NCBI RefSeq assembly: GCF_004346195.1
Contig: NZ_SMAK01000006.1
Span: 186,001-250,000 of the forward strand
DNA: 64,000 bases
From: Tepidamorphus gemmatus
Lineage (GTDB): Bacteria > Pseudomonadota > Alphaproteobacteria > Rhizobiales > Tepidamorphaceae
Direction of reading: 5' to 3'
Below are positions 56,375 to 64,000 of the stretch, piece after piece (within the stretch, counting starts at the first letter, position 1; the number at the start of each line of letters is the position of its first letter). A program made the translations under genes and the position numbers. A model generated the notes under the pieces. That model made no database searches, was not told where the DNA came from, and saw nothing but the letters and a program-made list of their open reading frames with translations.

Positions 56375-58177
56375 ATGACGATGGCCATATCCCCGCGCCG
56401 ATCCCGAGACGCCTACACCCACCGCCTCAGGCGGATGCGCGATCAGGGCCTGAAGCCGCCGATCCACGATCCGGGGACCGACTCCGCGCCCGACCGTCCG
56501 CGCAACGTCGCGGTCTCCTGCGGCTGGGGGCGGCTGCTGTTCGGCCAGACCTTCGATGACCCTGCCGAGCTCGCCGAGGCAATGCGCGCCGAGACGCCGG
56601 AGCGCCGCGACATCGCGTTCTACGTGCGCGACCCGCATGTCGTCCTGGCCGCCGCGCCGCACGAACTCTTCCTCGATCCCTCGCATACCTACCGGCTCGA
56701 TCTCGCCACGTATCGCGGCGCCCGGCGCAAGCCGCACGGCTTCGTCGTACGGCGGATGTCGTCGGCCGACGACGCCGACGCGGTGAACCGCATCTACGTG
56801 TCGCGCGGCATGGTGCCGGTGGCGCCGGACTACTTCTGGTCGCGTCGCGACAGCCGGGCGATCACCGTGTTCGTCGCCGAGGACGAGGCGACGGGATCGG
56901 TGGTGGGCACGGTGATGGGCGTCGATCACGGCCGGGCCTTCGGCGATCCGGAGCACGGCTCGTCGCTGTGGTGCCTCGCCGTCGATCCGCAGGCACCGCA
57001 GCCGGGCATCGGCGAGGCGCTGGTTCGCCGGCTCGCCGAGCACATGACGGCCCGCGGGGCCGCCTGGATGGACCTCTCGGTACTGCACGACAACGCCCAG
57101 GCGATCGCACTGTACGAGAAGCTCGGTTTCGTGCGGGTGCCGTTCTTCGCAGTCAAGCGCAAGAACCAGATCAACGAGAGGCTGTTCGCAGGCCCTCCCC
57201 CCGAGGCGGACCTCAATCCCTATGCGCGGCTGATCGTCGACGAGGCGCGCCGGCGCGGCATCGACGTCGAGATCACCGACGCGGCCGGCGGCTTCTTCCG
57301 GCTGTCCTATGGCGGCCGCTCGATCCACTGCCGCGAATCGCTGAGCGAGCTGACCAGCGGCGTCGCCGTGCAGATCTGCGACGACAAGGCGGTCACCCGG
57401 CGCGTGGTCGCGCGGGCTGGCGTCGCGGTTCCCGCGCAATGCGAGGCGGACGACCCGGCGGCGGTGGCAGCCTTCCTCGCCGAGCACGGCTGCGTCGTCG
57501 TCAAGCCGGCCCGCGGCGAACAGGGTCGCGGCATCGCCGTCGGCCTGACCGACCTTGCCGAGGTCGAAACGGCGATCGTCCGGGCCCGCGAGATCTGCGA
57601 CCGGGTGCTGGTGGAACAATATGTCGAGGGCGAGGACCTGCGGCTCGTGGTGATCGACTACCGGGTCGTCGCCGCCGCGATCCGCAAGCCGGCGCGCATC
57701 GTCGGAGACGGCGAGAGCACGGTGCGGAAACTGATCGAGGCGCAGAGCCGGCGGCGCGCGGCCGCGACCGGCGGGGAATCAAGGATCCCGCTCGATGGCG
57801 AGACCGAGCGCTGCATCGGTCTCGCCGGCTTCGGCCTCGACGACGTGCCACCGGAGGGGCTCGAAGTGCGCGTTCGGCGCACCGCCAACCTGCACACCGG
57901 CGGCACCATCCACGACGTCACCGACCACGTGCACCCGGTGCTGATCGAGGCGGCGGTCCGGGCGGCGCGCGCGATCGACATCCCGGTAACCGGAATCGAC
58001 CTGATGGTGAAGAGCCCATGCGAGGCCGACTACGTGTTCGTCGAGGCGAACGAACGGCCCGGGCTCGCCAACCACGAACCGCAGCCGACCGCCGAGCGGT
58101 TCGTCGACCTCCTGTTCCCGCTATCGATCCCGACGGCGATGCGGACCGCCCGGCAGAGCGTGGCGCAGCCGGCATGA
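56375..58177 (+). CDS. ngg: N-acetylglutaminylglutamine synthetase
   Basis: 600-residue fusion of a GNAT acetyltransferase domain (about 120-280, with SLWCLAVDPQAPQPGIGEALVRRL and DNAQAIALYEKLGF) and an ATP-grasp ligase domain (about 300-590, with VVVKPARGEQGRGIAVG, VLVEQYVEGEDLRLVVID and DLMVKSP). The first acetylates and the second ligates glutamine units to make the dipeptide, which AsnO then amidates. The domain fusion is the hallmark of the NAGGN system. Its stop overlaps the next start by 4 bp. Confidence 0.93.
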   Translation: MTMAISPRRSRDAYTHRLRRMRDQGLKPPIHDPGTDSAPDRPRNVAVSCGWGRLLFGQTFDDPAELAEAMRAETPERRDIAFYVRDPHVVLAAAPHELFLDPSHTYRLDLATYRGARRKPHGFVVRRMSSADDADAVNRIYVSRGMVPVAPDYFWSRRDSRAITVFVAEDEATGSVVGTVMGVDHGRAFGDPEHGSSLWCLAVDPQAPQPGIGEALVRRLAEHMTARGAAWMDLSVLHDNAQAIALYEKLGFVRVPFFAVKRKNQINERLFAGPPPEADLNPYARLIVDEARRRGIDVEITDAAGGFFRLSYGGRSIHCRESLSELTSGVAVQICDDKAVTRRVVARAGVAVPAQCEADDPAAVAAFLAEHGCVVVKPARGEQGRGIAVGLTDLAEVETAIVRAREICDRVLVEQYVEGEDLRLVVIDYRVVAAAIRKPARIVGDGESTVRKLIEAQSRRRAAATGGESRIPLDGETERCIGLAGFGLDDVPPEGLEVRVRRTANLHTGGTIHDVTDHVHPVLIEAAVRAARAIDIPVTGIDLMVKSPCEADYVFVEANERPGLANHEPQPTAERFVDLLFPLSIPTAMRTARQSVAQPA

Positions 58178-59334
58178 CGCGTCTAAGGATCGACACCGAT
58201 TATCTGGCCAGGACGCTCCGCGAGCTCCTCGCCTGCCCCAGTCCGACCGGCTTCACCGACAATGTCGTGCGACTGTGCGGCAAGGAGCTCGACCGGCTCG
58301 GCATCGACTTCGAATTGACCCGGCGCGGCGCGATCCGTGCCTTCACCCAGGGCCGCAGGGAGCATCCCGCCCGGGCGATCATCTCCCATCTCGACACGCT
58401 CGGTGCCCAGGTCAAGCTGATCAAGGACAACGGTCGGCTGGAACTCGTGCCGATCGGTCACTGGTCGGCCCGGTTCGCCGAAGGGGCGCGCTGCACGATC
58501 TACTCGGAGAGCGGCGCCTATCGCGGTTCGATCCTGCCGCTGAAGGCGTCGGGCCATACCTACGGCGACGAGGTGGACAGCCTGCCGGTGGGCTGGCCCC
58601 ATGTGGAGCTGCGCGTCGATGCCTTCGCCCGTTCCGCCGAGGAGATTGGCCGGCTAGGCATCGATGTCGGCGACATCGTCGCCATAGACCCCGAGACCGA
58701 GTTCCTCGACAACGGCTTCATCGTCTCCAGGCATCTCGACGACAAGGCAGGGGTCGCCGTCATGCTGGCGGCGCTGGAAGCGATCCGACGCGAGAAGGCG
58801 AAGCTGCCGGTCGATGCCTACTGGCTGTTCACCATCGCCGAGGAGGTCGGTGTCGGCGCGTCCGGCGTGCTGCCGCCGCACATCGCCGCAATGGTCGCGG
58901 TGGACAACGGCACCACGGCACCGGGCCAGAACTCGAACGAGTTCGGCGTCACCATCGCGATGGCCGATCAGACCGGGCCGTTCGACTGGCACCTCACCCG
59001 CAAGCTGGTCGGGCTGTGCCGGGACCACGAAATCCGCTTCCAGAAGGACGTGTTCCGGCACTACCGCTCGGACTCGGCCTCGGCGATCGAGGCCGGCCAT
59101 GACGTGCGGACGGCCCTCGTCACCTTCGGCGTTGACGCCAGCCATGGCTACGAGCGCATCCACATGCATGCGCTGCGATCGCTGGCGGAACTGATCTCGG
59201 TCTATGTGCAGAGCCCCGTCGACATCCCGCGCGATGCCGAGGAGTTCGGGTCGCTGCGAGGCTTTACCCGCCAGCCCACGGCAGAGGCCGATCAGGATCT
59301 GACCGGAGACGCCGAGCTTCGCGATCCCGGCTGA
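58174..59334 (+). CDS. M42-family metallopeptidase of the NAGGN operon
   Basis: 386-residue cytosolic metallo-aminopeptidase-like protein, the third member of the NAGGN osmoprotectant cluster. Metal ligands appear in order: His72 in ISHLDT, the bridging Asp in SRHLDDKAG, Glu pair in TIAEEVGVGA, Asp in VAVDNGT and His in ERIHMHAL. It may hydrolyse the dipeptide osmolyte when osmotic stress ends, but this has not been deduced from sequence. Overlaps ngg (ATGA). Confidence 0.9.
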   Translation: MTRLRIDTDYLARTLRELLACPSPTGFTDNVVRLCGKELDRLGIDFELTRRGAIRAFTQGRREHPARAIISHLDTLGAQVKLIKDNGRLELVPIGHWSARFAEGARCTIYSESGAYRGSILPLKASGHTYGDEVDSLPVGWPHVELRVDAFARSAEEIGRLGIDVGDIVAIDPETEFLDNGFIVSRHLDDKAGVAVMLAALEAIRREKAKLPVDAYWLFTIAEEVGVGASGVLPPHIAAMVAVDNGTTAPGQNSNEFGVTIAMADQTGPFDWHLTRKLVGLCRDHEIRFQKDVFRHYRSDSASAIEAGHDVRTALVTFGVDASHGYERIHMHALRSLAELISVYVQSPVDIPRDAEEFGSLRGFTRQPTAEADQDLTGDAELRDPG

Positions 59335-59386
59335 CAGGCCGTGACCGACTGCGCCTGCTGCGCGAGGCCGTCCCGGCGCTGGACGG

Positions 59387-59857
59387 CTATTTCAGGATCT
59401 TCGATTCCGACGGATCGTCGAAATTGAGCGTCGCCAGATAGGCGATCAGGTCGGCGCGCTGACTGGGATCGCGCAGGCCCGCAAAGGCCATCCGGTTGCC
59501 GCGCATCGCCGCGCGCGCATCCGCCAGGAAGGCGTCCAGCAGCTCGATCGTCCACACCTTCCCATCGGCTCCCGCCGAGGCCATGGCCGGTGAGTAGCGG
59601 AAACCGGAGCGGCTGCCGATGCGGCGGCCGACGATGTTGTTGAGGATCGGGCCGACCGCATTGCGCGCCCCACTGCCAATCTGGTGGCAGGCCGCGCATA
59701 CCCGGAACAGTTCCTCGCCCCGGTCCGCACTGGACTGCGCGCGCGCTTCGCCCTCTGCAAGCCCGATTGCGGTGAGCGCGGTCAGGACCAGACCAGCCAC
59801 CCAGATCGCCACACGTGCCAGCCGATTCATGCCGCGAACCGCCCGCTTCAGCGCCAT
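59387..59857 (-). CDS. Exported class I cytochrome c
   Basis: 156 residues: signal peptide or anchor (AIWVAGLVLTALTAIGLAEG, cleaved near ARA), then a monohaem cytochrome c with CAACH as the haem-binding motif, GPILNNIVGRRIGSRSGFRYS typical of cytochrome c2/c550-like proteins, a MRGNRMAFAGLRD segment supplying the distal Met, and a C-terminal helix DLIAYLATL. Start may be 59857 or 59830. It lies 34 bp downstream of the LysR gene on the same strand. It could accept electrons from one of the nearby flavin oxidases. Confidence 0.9.
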   Translation of the reverse strand: MALKRAVRGMNRLARVAIWVAGLVLTALTAIGLAEGEARAQSSADRGEELFRVCAACHQIGSGARNAVGPILNNIVGRRIGSRSGFRYSPAMASAGADGKVWTIELLDAFLADARAAMRGNRMAFAGLRDPSQRADLIAYLATLNFDDPSESKILK

Positions 59858-59891
59858 TCTCGCACCCGACGCAACACTACGGACCGGCACG

Positions 59892-60830
59892 TCAGGCCGC
59901 AACCTCGCCATCCTGCCTGAGACCCAGTGCCAGTCCCTTGTCCCAGTAAGGTTCGGGTCCGTAGAGATCGGCGAGGAAATCGATGAAGACCCGGACCTTG
60001 GCCGGCAGGAAGCGGCGGCTAGGATAGACGGCATAAACCGCGACACGGCGCGATTCCCGATATTGCGGCAGCACGATCTCGAGCTGGCCACTCTTGAGCG
60101 CCGGACCGACATCCCAGGTCGAACGCAGCGCGATGCCGAGACCGGCGATCACCGTCTCGCGCACCACCTCGCTGGAATTGGTCTGCAGCTTGCCCGCCAC
60201 GCGGATTGCCGTCGGCCCTTCCGGCCCCTCGAGCTGCCAGAGGTCCTGATGCGAGGCGAACAGGCAGTTGTGGTGGGCGAGATCGGCAAGGCTCCGGGGT
60301 CTGCCAGCCCGCGCCAGATAGGCGGGCGAGGCGCAGATGACCCGGTGGTTGGGCGCGAGCCGGCGCGCGATCAGACTCGAATTCTCCAGAGCCGCGATCC
60401 GGATTGCCAGATCGAATCCTTCGCCGACGATATCGACGAAGGTGTCGGACAGCATCAGATTGAGGGTAAGATCAGGATACTGTTCGAGGAAGCGGCCGAG
60501 ATAGGGGGCGATGTGCATGCGGGCGAAGGACGTGGGCGCGGTGACGCGCAACGTGCCGCGCGGCGACTCGTTGCGGCGGGCGACGAATGCCTCGGCCTCC
60601 TCGATCGAGGCGAGGATGGCGATCACCCGCTCATAGTAGCCCTGTCCCTCCTCGGTCAGCGCGATCTGGCGCGTCGTGCGCTGCAACAGACGCGATCCCA
60701 ACCGCTCCTCGAGACGGCGGATCCGCTTGGAGATGACGGCCGGCGATAGTCCCATCTCGCGGCCGGCAGCCGACATGCTGCCGGCCGTGACGACATGCGC
60801 GAAGATCTCCATGTCAGTCAGCTCGGTCAT
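59892..60830 (-). CDS. LysR-family transcriptional regulator
   Basis: 312-residue LTTR. The N-terminal HTH (MEIFAHVVTAGSMSAAGREMGLSPAVISKRIRRLEERLGSRLL by region) is of the CrgA-like type that starts METLTDM-like (here MTELTDME); the effector domain spans about 95-300, ending in PSRRFLPAKVRVFIDFL. It diverges from glcDEF and probably regulates it and itself through the palindrome just upstream. The effector could be glycolate or another hydroxy acid. Confidence 0.93.
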   Translation of the reverse strand: MTELTDMEIFAHVVTAGSMSAAGREMGLSPAVISKRIRRLEERLGSRLLQRTTRQIALTEEGQGYYERVIAILASIEEAEAFVARRNESPRGTLRVTAPTSFARMHIAPYLGRFLEQYPDLTLNLMLSDTFVDIVGEGFDLAIRIAALENSSLIARRLAPNHRVICASPAYLARAGRPRSLADLAHHNCLFASHQDLWQLEGPEGPTAIRVAGKLQTNSSEVVRETVIAGLGIALRSTWDVGPALKSGQLEIVLPQYRESRRVAVYAVYPSRRFLPAKVRVFIDFLADLYGPEPYWDKGLALGLRQDGEVAA

Positions 60831-60848
60831 GCGCGCTATCCCACCGCA

Positions 60849-60865
60849 GTTTCCATGATGGAAAC
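60849..60865. promoter_or_regulatory. LysR-type operator: perfect 17-bp palindrome
   Basis: GTTTCCATGATGGAAAC is a perfect inverted repeat (8-bp arms around a central G) and contains the T-N11-A LTTR box (TTCCATGATGGAA). It starts 19 bp upstream of the lysR ATG in the 229-bp gap to glcD. This favours autoregulation; effect on glcD is possible. A TTGACT at 60874-60879 may be a -35 box for the glc direction. Confidence 0.75.
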
Positions 60866-61059
60866 AATCCTTGTTGACTTTATGCCTTGTGAGTAAGTCA
60901 GGCGATGGCAAACTAGGTCAAGATCGCACGGGCTCCGACCGGCGACGTGCAACATTTGTTCTCGTTGCGAACGAAGCGGACGCGCCGGCGAGGCGCCGGG
61001 ATCACCCCCTTCACGGGAAGAGACCCGACGGGCGAGGAGATCCGGCGCGGGAGGAGACA

Positions 61060-62508
61060 ATGTCGAGCGTGGCTCAGCCGGCCCCCGACCCGGCCATCCT
61101 GGAACGTCGCGCGGAGATCGTCCGCGGCCTCGCGGCAATCGTCGGCGAGCGCTGGACGATCGCCGACGAGGATGAATTGCGTGCCTACGAGACCGATGCG
61201 CTGACCGCCTACCGGCAGGTGCCGCTCGCCGTCGCGCTGCCGGCGACGACGGACGAGGTGAGCCGCATCCTCGCCTTCCTCAACAGAGCAGGGGTCAAGG
61301 TGGTCGGTCGCGGCGCCGGCACCTCGCTGGCCGGCGGGGCGCTGCCACTCGCCGATTCGGTCGTCGTCGGCCTGTCGCGCATGAACCGCGTTCTTGCACT
61401 CGACACCGCCAACCGTACCATCCGGGTCGAGGCCGGCATCACCAACCTCGCCGTTTCGCAGGCGGTCGATCATCTCGGCTTCTTCTACGCGCCGGATCCC
61501 TCGAGCCAGCTCGCCTGCACCATCGGCGGCAATGTCGGCATGAATTCCGGCGGCGCCCACTGCCTCAAATACGGCGTCACCACCAACAACCTGCTCGGTC
61601 TCACCGTGGTGCTGATGGACGGCACGGTGATCGAGCTCGGCGGCGAGCATCTCGACAGTCCGGGCTACGACATTCTCGGCCTGATGACCGGTTCGGAAGG
61701 CCAGCTCGGCCTCGTGACCGAGGCGACGCTGCGCATCCTGCCGAAGGCCGAGGGCGCTCGGCCAGTCCTGTTCGGCTTCAACTCGAGCGAGGATGCGGGC
61801 GCCTGCGTCGCCGCGACGCTGGCGCGCGGCATCCTTCCGGTCGCCATCGAGTTCATGGACCGGCCGGCGATCCGCATCTGCGAGGAGTTCGCCCATGCCG
61901 GCTATCCGCTCGACGTCGAGGCGATGCTGATCGTCGAGGTCGAAGGCTCGCCGGAGGAGATTTCCGACCAGCTCGAGCGCATCGTCGCGGTGGCGCGCGA
62001 GACCGGCGCGGTGCATGTGCGCGAGGCGCGGACGGCTGCCGAGGCGGCGGCCATCTGGAAGGGCCGCAAGTCGGCATTCGGCGCGATGGGCCGCATTTCC
62101 GACTACATGTGCATGGACGGCACCATCCCGACCGGCCGCCTGCCGGAAGTCTTGACCCGCATCGCGGCGATCTGCGCGGGCTACGGGCTCGGAGTCGCCA
62201 ACATCTTCCACGCCGGCGACGGCAACCTGCACCCGCTCGTGCTGTATGACGTCAACGATCCCGAGCAGCTCGCCAAGGCCGAGGCGTGCGGTGCCGACAT
62301 CCTGCGCCTGTGCGTCGAGGTCGGCGGCTGCCTGACCGGCGAACACGGGGTCGGGATTGAGAAGCGCGACCTGATGCGCGCGCAGTTCGATCAGGTCGAC
62401 CTGGACCAGCAGATGGCGCTGAAATCGGTGTTCGATCCGGCCTGGCTGCTCAATCCCGCCAAGGTGTTTCCGCTCGACGGCCGGCCCGCACCGGCAAGGG
62501 CCGCGTGA
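61060..62508 (+). CDS. glcD: Glycolate oxidase subunit GlcD
   Basis: 482-residue FAD-linked oxidoreductase of the vanillyl-alcohol-oxidase fold, the catalytic subunit of GlcDEF glycolate dehydrogenase. FAD-domain signatures: VVGRGAGTSLAGGALP, GGNVGMNSGGAHCLKYG and LMTGSEGQLGLVTEATLRI; the C-terminal part shows NIFHAGDGNLHPL and GGCLTGEHGVGIEKRD, diagnostic of the family. A GGAGGAG site sits 4 bp before the ATG. glcE starts inside the stop (GTGA). Confidence 0.96.
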   Translation: MSSVAQPAPDPAILERRAEIVRGLAAIVGERWTIADEDELRAYETDALTAYRQVPLAVALPATTDEVSRILAFLNRAGVKVVGRGAGTSLAGGALPLADSVVVGLSRMNRVLALDTANRTIRVEAGITNLAVSQAVDHLGFFYAPDPSSQLACTIGGNVGMNSGGAHCLKYGVTTNNLLGLTVVLMDGTVIELGGEHLDSPGYDILGLMTGSEGQLGLVTEATLRILPKAEGARPVLFGFNSSEDAGACVAATLARGILPVAIEFMDRPAIRICEEFAHAGYPLDVEAMLIVEVEGSPEEISDQLERIVAVARETGAVHVREARTAAEAAAIWKGRKSAFGAMGRISDYMCMDGTIPTGRLPEVLTRIAAICAGYGLGVANIFHAGDGNLHPLVLYDVNDPEQLAKAEACGADILRLCVEVGGCLTGEHGVGIEKRDLMRAQFDQVDLDQQMALKSVFDPAWLLNPAKVFPLDGRPAPARAA

Positions 62509-63701
62509 GCGTTCCGATGCCGGACTTCCGCCCGGATGACGAGGCATCGGTTGCCGAGACGGTACGCGCCGCGCGGATCGACGGACCGCTGGAGATCACC
62601 GGCGGCGCAACCAAGCGCGGCCTCGGCCGTCCGACGCAGACCGCGGCAACGCTGTCGCTCGACCGACTCAGCGGCATCACGCTCTACGAGCCGGCGGAAC
62701 TGGTGATCAGCGCGAAGGCCGGTACACCGCTTGCCGAGCTGGAGTCGACGCTTGCGGCCGGCGGCCAGCGCCTCGCCTTCGATCCGCCACGCCTGACCGC
62801 GCTGTGGGAGGGCGATCCGGCCCGTGCCTCGATCGGCGCGGTGGTCGCGGCCAACCTCGCCGGCCCCCGTCGCATCCATGCCGGGGCGGCGCGGGATTCA
62901 CTGATCGGTGTGCGCCTCGTCAACGGTCGCGGTGAGATCGTCAAGAACGGCGGCCGGGTGATGAAGAACGTCACCGGCTACGATCTGGTGAAGCTCATGG
63001 CGGGGGCCTTCGGCACGCTCGGTGTGCTGACCGAGGTGACCTTCAAGGTGCTGCCCAGCCCAGAAACCGAGGCAACGCTGATCTTCTCAGGCCTGTCGGA
63101 GGCCGACGCGGTCGCCTGCCTCTCCGCGGGGCTCGGCAGTCCGTGGGAGGTGACCGGCGCGGCGCACCTTCCCGGCTGGGCCGGCAGTCCGGCCGAGACT
63201 CTCCTCCGACTCGAGGGCTTCGAGGCGCAGATGACCTACCGGGCGGGCGCGCTGGCCGCCCATCTGGTCGCGCACGGCGTGCCGGACGTGCTGCGCGGCG
63301 AGGCGAGCGCGGCCCGCTGGCGGGAGGTCGGCGAGCTCGCGCCGCTCGGCGACGTCTCGGCCCTGGCCGTCTGGAAGATCTCGACCCGGCCTGCCTCCGG
63401 ACCGTCGGTGGCCGCAGCGCTGCGCCGGGCCGGCGTCTCCCGCCTGTTCCTCGACTGGGGCGGGGGCCTGATCTGGGCGGCGTGCGAGCCTGCCGGCGAC
63501 GCGCAGGCCGGACCGATCCGCGCCGCACTCGCCGCGCATGGCGGCCACGCCACCCTGATGAAGGCGCCGGACGAGATACGGGCCGCGGCGGAGGTCTTCC
63601 ATCCCCTGCCCACCCCGGTGATGGAGTTGACCCGGAAGATCAAGGACGCCTTCGACCCGGCGCGGGTGCTGAATCCGGGGCGGATGTACGCGGGGGTCTG
63701 A
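62505..63701 (+). CDS. glcE: Glycolate oxidase subunit GlcE
   Basis: 398-residue second FAD-binding subunit. The shorter FAD domain has LEITGGATKRGLGRPTQT, LAFDPPRL, GAVVAANLAGPRRIHAGAARD and the GlcE-typical KNGGRVMKNVTGYDLVKLMAGAFGTLG; the C-terminus ends FDPARVLNPGRMY. GTG 62505 overlaps the glcD stop; an ATG at 62517 is possible. Downstream glcF begins 7 bp after the stop. Confidence 0.95.
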   Translation: MSVPMPDFRPDDEASVAETVRAARIDGPLEITGGATKRGLGRPTQTAATLSLDRLSGITLYEPAELVISAKAGTPLAELESTLAAGGQRLAFDPPRLTALWEGDPARASIGAVVAANLAGPRRIHAGAARDSLIGVRLVNGRGEIVKNGGRVMKNVTGYDLVKLMAGAFGTLGVLTEVTFKVLPSPETEATLIFSGLSEADAVACLSAGLGSPWEVTGAAHLPGWAGSPAETLLRLEGFEAQMTYRAGALAAHLVAHGVPDVLRGEASAARWREVGELAPLGDVSALAVWKISTRPASGPSVAAALRRAGVSRLFLDWGGGLIWAACEPAGDAQAGPIRAALAAHGGHATLMKAPDEIRAAAEVFHPLPTPVMELTRKIKDAFDPARVLNPGRMYAGV

Positions 63702-63708
63702 GGCGCAG

Positions 63709-64000
63709 ATGCAGACCAACTTCACACCCGCCCAGCTTGCCGATCCGCACATGGCGGCCTCGGAGAAGATCCTGAGGAGCTGCGTACATTGCGGGTTCTG
63801 CACGGCGACCTGTCCGACCTATCTCGAACTTGGCGACGAGCTCGACAGCCCGCGCGGGCGCATCTACCTGATCAAGGACATGCTGGAGGGCGGCAAGCCG
63901 GCCTCGGAACAGGTCGTGAAGCACATAGACCGATGCCTGTCCTGTCTGTCCTGCATGACCACCTGCCCCTCGGGCGTGCACTACATGCATCTGGTCGATC
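63709..64000 (+). CDS. glcF: Glycolate oxidase iron-sulfur subunit GlcF (cut by right edge)
   Basis: First 97 residues of the iron-sulfur subunit that passes electrons from GlcD/GlcE to the quinone pool at the membrane. Two ferredoxin-type clusters are visible: CVHCGFCTATCP and CLSCLSCMTTCP. The two CCG domains expected downstream lie beyond the window. The start at 63709 follows the glcE stop by 7 bp. Confidence 0.94.
   Translation, partial: MQTNFTPAQLADPHMAASEKILRSCVHCGFCTATCPTYLELGDELDSPRGRIYLIKDMLEGGKPASEQVVKHIDRCLSCLSCMTTCPSGVHYMHLVD

Overview
The window is high-GC DNA with dense, mostly operonic gene packing and no visible rRNA, tRNA, CRISPR, transposase, integrase or phage genes. It reads as the chromosome of a free-living alphaproteobacterium, probably Hyphomicrobiales (Rhizobiales): BA14K and BcsS proteins, HisG with HisZ, the NAGGN osmolyte operon, TRAP transporters, a DUF3422 protein, CIRCE-controlled groESL and an orphan CheY-CheZ pair all fit. 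The genus cannot be told from sequence alone.

Layout. 0-5.2 kb: xseA (cut by the left edge) diverges from purD, which is followed almost without gaps by a haloacetate-dehalogenase homologue, an APH-type phosphotransferase and a patatin-like lipase. 5.4-7.6 kb: a BA14K protein and an ArsR-permease unit with two related 16-bp operator-like palindromes. 7.7-10.5 kb: tadA diverging from rluB-rsmD-glutamine amidotransferase. 10.6-24.1 kb: a long minus-strand housekeeping run (maoC-like, ribF, EamA, ileS, lspA, lipoprotein, an M16 peptidase pair, pgi, mutL, small MORN-like protein). 24.3-34.3 kb: cheY-cheZ, a HAD/degenerate-EAL pair, two uncharacterised exported proteins, an omega-aminotransferase diverging from a sigma-54 activator, DUF427, an MFS transporter and a small barrel-like protein. 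34.4-40.8 kb: EamA transporter, groES-groEL (heat-shock promoter, CIRCE, strong terminator), orphan BcsS, hisZ-hisG. 40.9-52.5 kb: a 2-hydroxyacid/alcohol locus with Fe-ADH and an LldD-type oxidase on one strand and two complete TRAP transporters on the other, separated by an amidase and a 55-residue membrane protein. 52.5-59.3 kb: DUF3422, then a MarR regulator diverging from the three-gene NAGGN osmoprotectant operon. 59.4-64 kb: cytochrome c and a LysR regulator diverging from glcDEF (glycolate oxidase, glcF cut by the right edge).

How it fits together. Much of the right half concerns import and flavin-dependent oxidation of small 2-hydroxy acids (TRAP uptake, LldD, GlcDEF) plus osmotic adaptation (NAGGN). 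I found no clearly new mobile or defence system. The least explained parts are the twin-TRAP/amidase/55-aa locus with paired intercistronic hairpins and an upstream tandem repeat, the fluoroacetate-dehalogenase-like enzyme inside the purD operon, the degenerate EAL protein translationally coupled to a HAD phosphatase, and two exported proteins of unknown function.
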